Shown here one piece after another: positions 38,741-47,909 of a DNA stretch of 56,459 bases. Position 1 is the stretch's first letter. The number at the start of each line of letters is the position of its first letter. The stretch is from Oscillospiraceae bacterium. GTDB taxonomy: Bacteria > Bacillota > Clostridia > Oscillospirales > Oscillospiraceae. The position numbers and the translations under genes were made by a program. The stretch is from contig JAGPMA010000009.1 in NCBI GenBank assembly GCA_018053145.1, positions 1-56,459 on the forward strand, written 5' to 3'. Below the pieces are notes generated by a model. It was not told where the DNA came from. It did no database searches and saw nothing but the letters and a program-made list of their open reading frames with translations.

Positions 38741-40255
38741 ATGAATGATAATACCGTTTCATCGGCAATCCTCGGAATAGTTGAATACGCTGTCGGCAAA
38801 GGACTTTTGCCTTCGGCTGACAAGACATGGGCAATTAGTGCCATCATGGAGGTTTTACGGATTGACAGCCGGCCAAGCTCATCTCTTTTATTTGAAAAAC
38901 CAATAGATGAGCTTCTTGGTATTTTGCTCGATGATGCGGTTGAACGCGGTATCATACTCGACACAATCGTTAATCGCGACCTTCTGGACACAGCTATAAT
39001 GGGACTTGTAACTCCACGTCCCTCTGAGATTGCGCAGAGCTTTGCTTCGCTTTATGCCGAGAATCCAAAAAACGCAACCGATTGGTTTTACAGGCTATGC
39101 ATGGACTGTAATTACATTCGTGAAGATCGGCTCTTAAAGGACCTTAAGTGGGCATACACAAGTGCCTATGGGGAAATGGAAATAACCATAAATCTTGCCA
39201 AGCCCGAAAAAGACCCCTTGGATATTGCGGCCGCGCTCAATGCAAAAAAAGTGACTTATCCCGCCTGTCAGCTTTGCCGCGAAAATGAAGGCTATGCTGG
39301 TCGCGCGGACTACCCTGCAAGACAAAACCTTCGTATTATTCCTCTCAGCATTCTTGGCGAGCCCTGGGGGCTTCAATACTCGCCTTACGTTTATTACAAT
39401 GAACACTGTATTGTTTTAAACGATATACACACTCCGATGGTTATTGATGAAGCTTGTTTCCGTAAGCTCTTTGATTTTCTTGAAAAGTTTCCGCACTATT
39501 TCGTCGGCTCAAACGCTGATCTACCTATCGTTGGCGGTTCAATCCTTTCGCATGAGCATTTTCAGGGTGGGCGCCATGTCTTCCCTATTGATCGCGCAGA
39601 AATAACGGAGGAACTTTTGCTCCCAGCGCAAGCCGAAGTCAAATGCGGACTCCTGAACTGGCCGATGGCCGCTTTAAGAATCATTGGCAAAACAAGTGAG
39701 TCCGTAATTCGTTTTGCCGAATTAATCCGCAAAGTATGGCAAAACTATGATGACCCTGAGTATGAAATTTACTCTAGTACTAATGGTACGCCTCATAACA
39801 CAGTGACCCCGATTGCCAGAATTCACGGTGAGTTTTTTGAGATAGACATCGTTCTACGCAACAACCGAACAACGGATGAACATCCTCTCGGGATCTTCCA
39901 CCCACACGCCGAGCTTCACCATATCAAAAAGGAAAACATCGGTCTAATCGAGGTAATGGGTCTTGCAATTTTACCTCCGCAGTTAAAAAAAGAGCTAATA
40001 ACACTGGGTGGGATTATGGTTTCAGGCGGAAATCTTAACGCACCGGAAATCAGCCGTCATGCGCTCTGGGCAACGGATATTCTCTCTCGTCGAGAAATAA
40101 ACGCGCAAAACGTCGATGCGGTGCTGCGCGAGGAAATTGGTGCCGTGTTCGTCAAGTGTTTGGAGCACTGCGGTGTTTTCGGCCAGGGTGAAAAAACAAA
40201 GCTTGCTTTTAATCGTTTTTCTAACGCACTTATTAAAGACCTCTGTGATATATAG
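38741..40255 (+). CDS. galT: Galactose-1-phosphate uridylyltransferase, Firmicute class
   Basis: ATG 38741 behind CGGAG gives 504 residues, the length of the Firmicute-type (class 2) GalT. The nucleophile region is GGSILSHEHFQGGRH, and upstream CQLCRENEGYAGRADYPARQ is typical of the class. It exchanges UMP between UDP-glucose and galactose-1-phosphate. It is the last gene of the operon; no galE lies nearby. A long terminator follows. Confidence 0.94.
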   Translation: MNDNTVSSAILGIVEYAVGKGLLPSADKTWAISAIMEVLRIDSRPSSSLLFEKPIDELLGILLDDAVERGIILDTIVNRDLLDTAIMGLVTPRPSEIAQSFASLYAENPKNATDWFYRLCMDCNYIREDRLLKDLKWAYTSAYGEMEITINLAKPEKDPLDIAAALNAKKVTYPACQLCRENEGYAGRADYPARQNLRIIPLSILGEPWGLQYSPYVYYNEHCIVLNDIHTPMVIDEACFRKLFDFLEKFPHYFVGSNADLPIVGGSILSHEHFQGGRHVFPIDRAEITEELLLPAQAEVKCGLLNWPMAALRIIGKTSESVIRFAELIRKVWQNYDDPEYEIYSSTNGTPHNTVTPIARIHGEFFEIDIVLRNNRTTDEHPLGIFHPHAELHHIKKENIGLIEVMGLAILPPQLKKELITLGGIMVSGGNLNAPEISRHALWATDILSRREINAQNVDAVLREEIGAVFVKCLEHCGVFGQGEKTKLAFNRFSNALIKDLCDI

Positions 40256-40279
40256 TGCTATCAAGCATAATAATAACAT

Positions 40280-40338
40280 AATGTAAACAACAGCTTAAGG
40301 CTTTGCCTTAAGCTGTTGTTTACATTAATACGTTTTTT
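40280..40338 (+). terminator. Strong terminator of the lacZ-galT operon
   Basis: Twenty-one perfect pairs (40280-40300 with 40306-40326) close a five-base CTTTG loop. AATACGTTTTTTT follows. Confidence 0.88.
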
Positions 40339-40428
40339 TGAAGCTGCATAATATTGATTTAGGTATATCGGACAGCCTCCTGAACATAGGATGTGATACG
40401 GAATCAAATTTTCCGGGAGGGATGTTTT

Positions 40429-40677
40429 TTGAGAGAAAACATAGAGGAAAGAGCTTGTGAGCTAGGTAATTACATTATTGAAAATAAATCCACCGTCCGT
40501 GCAACCGCAAAAAAGTTTGGGATTAGCAAGAGCACGGTGCATAAAGATTTGACGGAGAGACTTTATTACTCAAACAGGGCGCTATATAATGAAGTAAAAT
40601 TATTGCTTGAATACAACAAATCACAGCGCCATATAAGGGGCGGAATCGCAACAAGAAAAAAATACAAGGGTGACTAA
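40429..40677 (+). CDS. spoIIID: SpoIIID, sporulation transcriptional regulator
   Basis: The start is TTG 40429 behind GGGAGGG, giving 82 residues; a longer frame from 40393 lacks a ribosome-binding site. The product has the SpoIIID helix-turn-helix: STVRATAKKFGISKSTVHKD then LTERL, and a C-terminal SQRHIRGGIATRKKYKG basic tail. SpoIIID is a mother-cell DNA-binding protein that acts with SigE to switch gene programs during sporulation. It shares a bidirectional terminator with rnpB. Confidence 0.93.
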   Translation: MRENIEERACELGNYIIENKSTVRATAKKFGISKSTVHKDLTERLYYSNRALYNEVKLLLEYNKSQRHIRGGIATRKKYKGD

Positions 40678-40696
40678 TTATGTAAACCAATAAAAG

Positions 40697-40730
40697 CCGC
40701 GAGCGCAATTTGCGTTCGCGGTCATTTCTT
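40697..40730. terminator. Shared terminator of spoIIID (+) and rnpB (-)
   Basis: CCGCGAGCGCAA pairs with TTGCGTTCGCGG with one wobble or mismatch. On the minus strand CTTTTATT follows; on the plus strand TCATTTCTTATTTT follows. Confidence 0.75.
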
Positions 40731-40735
40731 ATTTT

Positions 40736-41188
40736 GCGAGTAAGTCTATAAGCCGGGTTCTGTCTTAAACGACCATCTATCTAAGCGCAGCGTTGCCGAT
40801 ACGCTCTAGCCACCTCCCGAGGACGGCCGGGCAAGCCTATTGTCCTCCCACGGTGTTGCTCCGGATAGAGTTTACAGCGACGGACTGTTCCCAGCCGTCG
40901 GGTGAGCTCTTACCTCGCCTTTCCACCCTTGCCGCGTCGTCGCAAGCTGCATATCACTCGCTTCCGCGCAAGCGCGAAAGCTTGTTCATTTCGCTGCTCC
41001 TCCTTTTCCCATCAAAACTAACGTTTTGTTGGGAGATATGGGGGAATACGACATGGCGGTATATCTCTGTTGCACTTTTCCTGAAGTTGCCTTCGGCGGG
41101 CGTTACCCGTTATCCTTGCCCTATGGAGCCCGGACTTTCCTCACGCACAGGCTTTCGCCTTATGCCCGCGGTCGTTCGGCTTACTCGC
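40736..41188 (-). ncRNA. rnpB: RNase P RNA
   Basis: Read on the minus strand, the 5' end GCGAGTAAGCCG pairs with the 3' end GACTTACTCGC (P1). Conserved core segments are present: GTGAGGAAAGTCCGGGCTCC (P4 5' strand region), GGGTAACGCCCGCC, GCAACAGAGATATACCGCC, AAGGGTGGAAAGGCG, GGTAAGAGCTCACC and, near the 3' end, AGACAGAACCCGGCTTATAG. At about 453 bases it is a full-length catalytic RNA, of the ancestral type A layout as far as I can tell by eye. It matures tRNA 5' ends. Its promoter is excellent and places +1 at 41188. Confidence 0.95.
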
Positions 41189-41194
41189 TGATAA

Positions 41195-41223
41195 ATTCTA
41201 CAACTCATTTCTATTCTTGTCAA
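41195..41223 (-). promoter_or_regulatory. SigA promoter of rnpB
   Basis: TTGACA (41223-41218) and TAGAAT (41200-41195) on the minus strand are 17 bases apart; the RNA 5' end at 41188 is seven bases from the -10. Confidence 0.85.
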
Positions 41224-41271
41224 CGTAATTCATACTATTCCCATAAATTGCTTCGATATAGCATTCTTTAC

Positions 41272-41300
41272 TTCACAAACTAATTAAAGTAAGTTATACT
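41272..41300 (+). promoter_or_regulatory. SigA promoter of the methionine operon
   Basis: TTCACA (41272-41277) and TATACT (41295-41300) are 17 bases apart. The start would be about 17 bases before the first start codon, leaving no space for an S-box or B12 riboswitch. Confidence 0.65.
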
Positions 41301-41323
41301 AAATTAAAATCGGAGGTATGCGT

Positions 41324-42010
41324 ATGGAAGAATATAATATTCAAGTTGATATCCATGAGGCATGCCGCTACATGGGCTGTCCTATAGACGCCGATACTAG
41401 CGTTCAAACAGCGGTAAAAAATGCCGCAGCTTTAATTGAAAAAACATCAGTCCCGCGTGTTATTACAAAAATATGCGATATTGACAAAACAAATGGGATT
41501 TACCTAAAAGGAACCGGACTGCAGCTCAGTGGAAAAGCCATCGCCTCTCTCCTTCACAATTGTGAGCAATGTGCAATTTTCTGCGCAACCATAGGTAGCG
41601 AATTTGAAGCTCTCATCAGAAAATGGCAGCTTAAAGATCTCGCCTTTGCCACAATGCTGGATGCCTGTGCTTCAAGTGCAGTCGAGAGCCTTTGTGACAG
41701 TGTTGAAGCAGCTCTTGCACGGGATTTTGGTGCACAGGGTTATTATCTTACCGACCGCTTCAGCCCCGGTTATGGCGACCTGCCGTTGTCCATCCAACCC
41801 GATTTTTGTGCCGCCTTGGACACAACGAGAAAAATCGGCGTATCTATAAGCGAAAGCGGTATAATGATACCGAGAAAAACCGTAACCGCAGTAATCGGCT
41901 TTTCTAAATATCCACAAAAGCACATACAAACCGGCTGCAGTGGCTGCTCGCTGTCAGCCGACTGCAAATTCAGAGAAAACGGGGTGACCTGCTATGGACA
42001 AGCTATTTAA
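41324..42010 (+). CDS. Stand-alone MetH reactivation-domain protein
   Basis: ATG 41324 is chosen because CGGAGGT sits too close to ATG 41318; this gives 228 residues. The sequence, with ATMLDACASSAVESLCDSVE, YYLTDRFSPGYGDLPLSIQP and SESGIMIPRKTVTAVIGFS, matches the SAM-binding reactivation domain at the C terminus of E. coli MetH (RxxPGY-type loop). It ends in a CxxCx5Cx8C cluster (TGCSGCSLSADC then C eight residues on), which could hold an Fe-S centre for electron delivery. It overlaps metH by 17 bases, so both are made together. Confidence 0.85.
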   Translation: MEEYNIQVDIHEACRYMGCPIDADTSVQTAVKNAAALIEKTSVPRVITKICDIDKTNGIYLKGTGLQLSGKAIASLLHNCEQCAIFCATIGSEFEALIRKWQLKDLAFATMLDACASSAVESLCDSVEAALARDFGAQGYYLTDRFSPGYGDLPLSIQPDFCAALDTTRKIGVSISESGIMIPRKTVTAVIGFSKYPQKHIQTGCSGCSLSADCKFRENGVTCYGQAI

Positions 42011-44345
42011 CGACGAATTTATAATTCTCGACGGAGCGATGGGAACAATGCTCCAGCGCGCGTGTTTGCCTGTTGGAGTAATTCCCGAAATATACACGCT
42101 TGAGCATCCTGAAATCCTTGAGAATATTCATCGTGCCTATATTGACGCAGGGAGCAAAATTGCCTATTCCAACACCTTCAGCTCAAGCGCTCACAAGCTG
42201 TCCGGCAGTGGTCATTCGGTTGAAGAAGTTATTACAGCCTCCGTTGCCGTGGCCATAAAAGCGGCGAATGGAAAAGCCCTCGTCGCGCTTGACATCGGAC
42301 CAATCGGTGAAATGCTTGAGCCCTCGGGTACTCTAAGCTTTGAGGCGGCATATGATATGTTTCGCGAGATGCTAATTGCAGGTGAAAAGGCCGGAGCCAG
42401 TATTATTGCTTTTGAAACCTTTACCGACCTAGCGGAACTGAGAATTGCAGTTCTTGCCGCAAAGGAGAACACAAAGCTCCCCATCTTCGCCACAATGTCG
42501 TTTGAAGACGGAGGTCGCACCTTTACAGGTGCTCTTGCCGAATCCTTTGCCGAAACCATGACAGGTCTTGGCGTCGACGCAATCGGCGTTAACTGCTCTA
42601 TGGGGCCTAAAAAGCTTATGCCCATCATCCGTAGAATTGGAGCGGTCTCTCCCCTGCCTCTTATCGTCAAGGCAAATGCAGGCCTTCCGGATGCCCGTGA
42701 CGGGCACTACAGCATGACAGCCGCGGAGTTTGCGGAAGAAATGTCAGAGTGCGCAGAAATCGGTGTGAAGATTGTTGGTGGCTGCTGCGGAACAACCCCC
42801 GAATTTATTAAGGCTCTTTGTGCTGCTATATCTGGCAAAAAATGCTCGCCTCGTAAGATTTCAGAAGAGACAAGGCTTTGCAGCATTACAAAGCTTGTAA
42901 CTGTTAACGAGGTTCGCATAATCGGTGAGCGCATCAACCCAACAGGTAAAAAGCGCTTTCAGCAGGCACTTCGTGAAAATGATTTTGACTACGTCTTGGC
43001 TCAGGGTGTTGCTCAGGCGGATGCCGGTGCAGACATTTTGGATGTCAACGTCGGCATTCCTGGTCTTGACGAGGCTTCTCTCATGAAAAAATGCGTCAAA
43101 GGCCTCCAAGCCACTGCCGATATGCCTTTACAGATTGACTCAAACGACCCGAAAGCAATTGAAGATGGCCTTCGCGCATTTTGCGGAAAAGCTATTGTTA
43201 ATTCTGTAAATGGCGAGCGCGAAAAGCTTGAAACAATCCTTCCTCTAGTTAAAAAATACGGCGCTGCCGTGGTCGGGCTGACGATGGACGAGCACGGCAT
43301 ACCCGACACTGCTGAGGAGCGTTTCGAAATCGCAAAGCGTATCCTCTGCGCCTGTGAAAGCTATGGAATCCCCAAACGGGATGTTTTCATCGACTGTCTT
43401 TGCCTTACAGTATCCGCTTCCCAAAGTTCCGCTCTCGAAACGCTGAAGGCTATCCGTATGGTAAAGGAAAAGCTTGGACTTCACACTGTTCTTGGCGTTT
43501 CTAATATATCCTTTGGTCTGCCGAACCGCGAGCTTATTAACAGCTCGTTTCTTACTCTTGCAATTGAAAACGGGCTTGATTTACCAATTATAAACCCAAA
43601 CCTATCGTCTATGATGGATGCCGTTTCCGCATTCAAACTTTTGAAGGGCTTCGATATCGGATGCCAAAACTTTGTGGAGCGCTATTCCGGTGTTATGTCA
43701 ACCGATGTGCCAAGGCCTGTATCAAGTATAGATATTGCCGACGCTGTCGCGAAGGGGCTAAAGGCAGAGTCAAAGGCAATAACTCAAAGCTTGCTCGAAA
43801 CAATGACGGAGCTTGAAATTATCGACAGGCTTCTTATACCAGCGCTAGATGCCGTTGGCGATAGATATGAAAAGGGAGAAATTTTCCTTCCCCAGCTAAT
43901 GCGCGCGGCAGATGCCTCCTGTGAAGCCTTTGAAGTACTCAAAACCAGCATCGCAAAAAAAGGTGCTGAATCAGTTTCAAAAGGAAAAATTATCGTTGCC
44001 ACTGTAAAAGGTGATATTCACGATATAGGCAAAAACATCGTCAAAACCATTCTTGCCAACTATGGCTATCAGCTCATTGATTTGGGGCGCGACGTTGCTC
44101 CTCAAACCGTTGTCGAAACGGCAATACGTGAGGATGTAAAACTCATCGGGTTAAGCGCACTGATGACTACAACTCTTCCCGCAATGGTGGAAACCATTAA
44201 AGCTCTGCGTATGAGCGGTCACAAATGCAATATTATGGTTGGCGGAGCGGTACTCACAGCTGAATACGCCAAAGAAATCGGCGCTGATTTCTACGCAAAG
44301 GACGCAAAACGCGCTGTTGACATAGCAAAAGAAGTTTTGAGTTAG
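41994..44345 (+). CDS. metH: Cobalamin-dependent methionine synthase without reactivation domain
   Basis: The 783-residue protein has three modules. The homocysteine-binding domain (about 1-290) has DGAMGTML and zinc ligands in GVNCS and GGCCGTTP. The methyl-THF-binding domain (about 310-570) has GERINPTGKKRF, DVNVGIPG and QIDSNDP. The B12-binding region (about 590-783) has VKGDIHDIGKNIV with the lower-ligand His and GLSALMTTT. The fourth, SAM-binding, reactivation domain of E. coli MetH is missing but is supplied by the upstream gene. It transfers methyl from methyl-THF via cobalamin to homocysteine. The MetF fusion follows 10 bases on. Confidence 0.94.
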   Translation: MDKLFNDEFIILDGAMGTMLQRACLPVGVIPEIYTLEHPEILENIHRAYIDAGSKIAYSNTFSSSAHKLSGSGHSVEEVITASVAVAIKAANGKALVALDIGPIGEMLEPSGTLSFEAAYDMFREMLIAGEKAGASIIAFETFTDLAELRIAVLAAKENTKLPIFATMSFEDGGRTFTGALAESFAETMTGLGVDAIGVNCSMGPKKLMPIIRRIGAVSPLPLIVKANAGLPDARDGHYSMTAAEFAEEMSECAEIGVKIVGGCCGTTPEFIKALCAAISGKKCSPRKISEETRLCSITKLVTVNEVRIIGERINPTGKKRFQQALRENDFDYVLAQGVAQADAGADILDVNVGIPGLDEASLMKKCVKGLQATADMPLQIDSNDPKAIEDGLRAFCGKAIVNSVNGEREKLETILPLVKKYGAAVVGLTMDEHGIPDTAEERFEIAKRILCACESYGIPKRDVFIDCLCLTVSASQSSALETLKAIRMVKEKLGLHTVLGVSNISFGLPNRELINSSFLTLAIENGLDLPIINPNLSSMMDAVSAFKLLKGFDIGCQNFVERYSGVMSTDVPRPVSSIDIADAVAKGLKAESKAITQSLLETMTELEIIDRLLIPALDAVGDRYEKGEIFLPQLMRAADASCEAFEVLKTSIAKKGAESVSKGKIIVATVKGDIHDIGKNIVKTILANYGYQLIDLGRDVAPQTVVETAIREDVKLIGLSALMTTTLPAMVETIKALRMSGHKCNIMVGGAVLTAEYAKEIGADFYAKDAKRAVDIAKEVLS

Positions 44346-44355
44346 GGGTGAAAGC

Positions 44356-46113
44356 TTGAAATTTATACAAAAGCTTACGCAAGGAACTCTCGTCTTTGAT
44401 GGTGGCATGGGAACTTATTATGCCGAAAAGTACGGACGTGAGCCGGAATGCTGTGAATTTGCAAATATTCAATATCCCGATAGGATTGAGGGAATACACC
44501 GCGAGTACATCGCAGCAGGCTGCGACGCAATTAAAACCAACACCTTTGGCGCGAACGCCGAAGGTCTTGATTGCGACTGGGAAACCGTATCAAAGCTCAT
44601 CGAAAGCGGCTGGATCATCGCAAATAAGGCCATATTCGGTACAGACATTACAGTTTTCGCAGATATTGGGCCAATTCCACACACCGAAAATGTTGATAAC
44701 ACACCGCAATATATAGAAATTGTCGATTGTTTTATAAAGCTTGGCGCGGAACATTTTCTATTCGAGACTTTTTCTTCCCCGGATTGTCTTAGCACTGTCA
44801 CCCAGCATATCAAAAGTATAAAACCTAATTCAATTATTATCTGCTCATTTGCGGTTTCGAGCGACGGGTTTACGCGCGAAGGTGTTTCCCTCTCAAAAAT
44901 CCAAAAAGCTATGTCTGCAGATAAAAATGTTGACATATTCGGTCTAAACTGTTTGAGCGGGCCAATTCATATGGCTAAGCTGATAAGCGAGCTTTCAAAC
45001 TCAGACAAACCTCTCATTGCCATGCCAAACGCCGGTTACCCGACACTTGTCGGCAACCGTGTTTACTTTGAAAACAACTCCGAATACTATGCAAAGGGTC
45101 TTGTAGAAATAGCAAATTCCGGAGCAGCAATAATCGGTGGCTGCTGTGGCACAACTCCTGAACATATTTTGAAGACACGCAGTCTGCTTGGCCACAAATC
45201 CGTAGCAATTTCTCTAATATCAGCTCCGAAACAAACGACAGTGATTGAAAGAGCCCAAAACAGGCTCTGGGATAAAATCGAAAGCGAAAAAAAGGTATTT
45301 GCCGTTGAGCTTGATCCTCCCGCGAATTCTGACATCCGCGCATTCATGGATGGAGCAAGAGCGCTTCGTGACGCCGGAGCCGATGCGATTACAATTGCGG
45401 ACTGCCCAATTTCACGCGCTAGAGCAGACAGCAGTATGCTCGCTTCAAAGTTAAAGCGAGAGCTGGATATTGACCCAATTCCGCACATGACCTGCCGTGA
45501 CCGAAACATTATCGCAACAAAGGCACTTCTTCTCGGACTCAACATTGAAGGTGTCAACAATGTGCTCGTCGTCACCGGCGACCCTATTCCGACAGCTGAT
45601 CGCGGCACGATTAAGAGCGTTTTCAATTTCAACTCAGTTGTTCTTGCTAACTATATTCACGATTTAGGCGAGGATTTTATCAGAGGGCCGTTCCGCGTTT
45701 ATGGCGCGCTCAACCTAAATGCGCTAAATTTTGAAAATCAGCTTCGTCACGCAAAGGAAAAGCTTGAACACGGCGTTGATGCTTTTCTCACACAGCCAGT
45801 GCATTCCCCCCGCGCTTTGGAAAACCTTAAGCTTGCGCGTCAAGAGCTTTCGGGGAAAATTCTCGGCGGTGTAATGCCTATCGTTTCGCACAGGAACGCC
45901 TGCTACATGAACAGTGAGATTGCCGGCATCAGTGTCAGCGATGAAATTGTGAGACGTTATGAAGGGCTAGACAAAGAACAGGCCTCACATCTTGCTGTTT
46001 CGCTAACAACTGAAATTGCGCAGAGTATGTCCGAGTTTGTGGATGGATATTACATGATTACACCATTTATGCGTACCGACTTGATTTGCAAGATAATGAA
46101 TCACTTAAAATGA
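44356..46113 (+). CDS. Bifunctional homocysteine S-methyltransferase / methylene-THF reductase (YitJ-like)
   Basis: Start is TTG 44356 behind AGGGGTGA. The first 290 residues of 585 form a homocysteine-methyltransferase domain (FDGGMGTYYAEKYG, FGLNCLSGP, IGGCCGTTPEHI). The second part is a MetF flavoprotein (FAVELDPPANSD, HMTCRDRNIIATKALLLG, NVLVVTGDPIPTADRG). This is the architecture of Bacillus YitJ. It reduces methylene-THF to methyl-THF, the methyl source for MetH encoded just before. A bidirectional terminator follows. Confidence 0.92.
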   Translation: MKFIQKLTQGTLVFDGGMGTYYAEKYGREPECCEFANIQYPDRIEGIHREYIAAGCDAIKTNTFGANAEGLDCDWETVSKLIESGWIIANKAIFGTDITVFADIGPIPHTENVDNTPQYIEIVDCFIKLGAEHFLFETFSSPDCLSTVTQHIKSIKPNSIIICSFAVSSDGFTREGVSLSKIQKAMSADKNVDIFGLNCLSGPIHMAKLISELSNSDKPLIAMPNAGYPTLVGNRVYFENNSEYYAKGLVEIANSGAAIIGGCCGTTPEHILKTRSLLGHKSVAISLISAPKQTTVIERAQNRLWDKIESEKKVFAVELDPPANSDIRAFMDGARALRDAGADAITIADCPISRARADSSMLASKLKRELDIDPIPHMTCRDRNIIATKALLLGLNIEGVNNVLVVTGDPIPTADRGTIKSVFNFNSVVLANYIHDLGEDFIRGPFRVYGALNLNALNFENQLRHAKEKLEHGVDAFLTQPVHSPRALENLKLARQELSGKILGGVMPIVSHRNACYMNSEIAGISVSDEIVRRYEGLDKEQASHLAVSLTTEIAQSMSEFVDGYYMITPFMRTDLICKIMNHLK

Positions 46114-46116
46114 CCA

Positions 46117-46152
46117 AAACGAGTATCTGCCAAAACAGATACTCGTTTCTTT
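46117..46152. terminator. Terminator between the methionine operon and spoIVA
   Basis: AAACGAGTATCTG (46117-46129) pairs perfectly with CAGATACTCGTTT (46136-46148). T-rich tracts occur on both strands. Confidence 0.82.
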
Positions 46153-46188
46153 ATATAAGCGTACAGCCTTTTACGGTTGTGCGCATTA

Positions 46189-47667
46189 TCACAGAATAAT
46201 ACAGATTAGTCCGCCGCTTCCCTCATTAATAATGCGCTGAAGAGCATTACGAAGCTTTAAGCCCGTTTCCTCAGGCATACGCTTAAGCTTGGTGTTAAGC
46301 CCCTCGCCTGCAATATCATACATTGATTTCCCGAAAATGTTTGATTCCCATATTTTTGTCGCATCTCCCTCGAAATTTTGAAGAAGGAAGCCGAGAATCT
46401 CCTCTGACGCTGTTTCACCCCCTACAGCCGGTGAAACCTCAGTTTCGACATTAGTCTTCATCATATGTATTGCGGGCGCGCCGGCACGCAATACGACCTT
46501 ATATTTGCCGCCCTGTCTGACTATCTCAGGCTCCTGCAACACCATTTCGTCAAGTGACGGCATAACGACACCATAGCCTTTTTCGTTAACATCGTTCAAG
46601 GCTGCGCTGATTTTATCAAATTTGAATTTTGTTTTCGAAAGCTCACATAATAGCGCTATGAGGTCGCCGTCATTCTGTATTTGCAACCCACTTTCCTCAC
46701 TTAGAGTGCGGTAATACAGTTCTCTGGGCAAGTCGATTTTAAGTGAAAAACTGCCCTTTCCAAGCATCATTTCGCTTATATTGGCGTCAGATACATTTTC
46801 GATTGCATTTAGTCTTTGCGCCAGCGATTGCGCGTCTTTCAGCTTTCTCACTTCAGTTGAAGCACTTGCAATTTCACGGAACAGTTCCTGCTTAATAGAG
46901 TGTCCGTAAGGAAGCGCTTCTACCCATTCGGGAATATAAACACAGAATTCCTCCGTTGTAAATTCGCAAAGCAGTTTGTCAATAATTTGTTCGATATCCT
47001 CCGCCCTAATTGTGAGACAATTTACACAGAGGCAGGAAACGCCGTATTTCTCAGAAAGCTGGCTTCTAAGATTTTGAGCCCTATCGGAATTTGGCTCTGT
47101 TGAGTTCAGCAGCAGCAAGTATGGTTTTCCGATTTGACGCAGTTCTGATATAACTTGTTCTTCTGCCGCAACATAGTTCTCACGCGGAATGCCGCAAATT
47201 GAGCCATCAGTTGTTATAACAAGACCAATAGTTGAGTGGTCGCGAATGACCCTTCTTGTTCCCTCTTCAGCTGCTTCTGTCATGCTGATTTCGTGGTCGA
47301 ACCACGGAGTAGCAACCATTCGTTCCTCTCCGTCCTCCATCTGCCCCGCCGCGCCGGGTATCATGTATCCAACGCAGTCAATTAGTCGAACAGACATAAG
47401 AGTATCGTCACCGATACTAATTTCAACGGCATCCTCCGGAACAAATTTCGGTTCGGCTGTCATAACTGTTTTTCCCGAACCCGATTGAGGTAATTCGTCT
47501 CTTGCGCGCTCTTTTAAATAAATATTGTCTATGTTCGGTATTACAACAGTTTCCATAAAACGCTTAATAAATGTCGATTTGCCTGTCCTTACAGGCCCGA
47601 CGACGCCCACATATATATCTCCGCCAGTACGCAGCGCGATATCCTCATAAATTTTGCTGTCAGTCAT
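46189..47667 (-). CDS. spoIVA: Stage IV sporulation protein A, spore-coat ATPase
   Basis: The 492-residue product has the same length as B. subtilis SpoIVA. The P-loop is GPVRTGKST at residues 24-32, followed by the IDCVGYMIPGA and STIGLVITTDGSICGIPREN regions of the TRAFAC-like ATPase domain. The C terminus ends in GGLICIIL, as usual for the membrane-attachment end. SpoIVA polymerises on the outer forespore membrane and is the base of the spore coat. Expression in the mother cell under SigE is expected; a candidate site lies 30-60 bases upstream. Confidence 0.97.
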   Translation of the reverse strand: MTDSKIYEDIALRTGGDIYVGVVGPVRTGKSTFIKRFMETVVIPNIDNIYLKERARDELPQSGSGKTVMTAEPKFVPEDAVEISIGDDTLMSVRLIDCVGYMIPGAAGQMEDGEERMVATPWFDHEISMTEAAEEGTRRVIRDHSTIGLVITTDGSICGIPRENYVAAEEQVISELRQIGKPYLLLLNSTEPNSDRAQNLRSQLSEKYGVSCLCVNCLTIRAEDIEQIIDKLLCEFTTEEFCVYIPEWVEALPYGHSIKQELFREIASASTEVRKLKDAQSLAQRLNAIENVSDANISEMMLGKGSFSLKIDLPRELYYRTLSEESGLQIQNDGDLIALLCELSKTKFKFDKISAALNDVNEKGYGVVMPSLDEMVLQEPEIVRQGGKYKVVLRAGAPAIHMMKTNVETEVSPAVGGETASEEILGFLLQNFEGDATKIWESNIFGKSMYDIAGEGLNTKLKRMPEETGLKLRNALQRIINEGSGGLICIIL

Positions 47668-47698
47668 ACCAATTCCCCCTATGAATGATGATTAATAA

Positions 47699-47727
47699 TA
47701 TTTATGGGGATAAGCTTCATTTTATGC
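47699..47727 (-). promoter_or_regulatory. Possible SigE promoter of spoIVA
   Basis: On the minus strand GCATAAAA (47727-47720) and CATAAATA (47706-47699) lie about 13 bases apart, similar to the SigE pattern of -35 GCATAtT and -10 CATAcAnT. The match is imperfect. Confidence 0.35.
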
Positions 47728-47815
47728 GGACATTGTGTTTTAACAGCAAATTGTTTTGTTTTTTCTCAACTTGCTTTCTCCTATTGTAAATAACAAATAT
47801 TACATTCGCCTTTAT

Positions 47816-47845
47816 TGAATAACAAAATTGCCTGAGGAAATGATA
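47816..47845 (+). promoter_or_regulatory. Putative SigG promoter of the SASP gene
   Basis: TGAATA (47816-47821) is followed after 17 bases by AATGATA (47839-47845). This fits the forespore SigG/SigF pattern of GNATA and CATNNTA with one mismatch. Confidence 0.5.
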
Positions 47846-47909
47846 TTGACAGGCAAACGATTTGCCTGAGAGAGAAATAAACAAATTAGATTGAAGGAGT
47901 TGTGCAAAA

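Noticed and set aside
40778..41191. Plus-strand protein-coding frames across 40793-41283
   Set aside because: The region is the RNase P RNA gene on the minus strand; the frames follow its conserved RNA core.
41200..41323. S-box or B12 riboswitch before the methionine genes
   Set aside because: The predicted transcription start lies only about 17 bases before the start codon, and the rest of the gap is the rnpB promoter.
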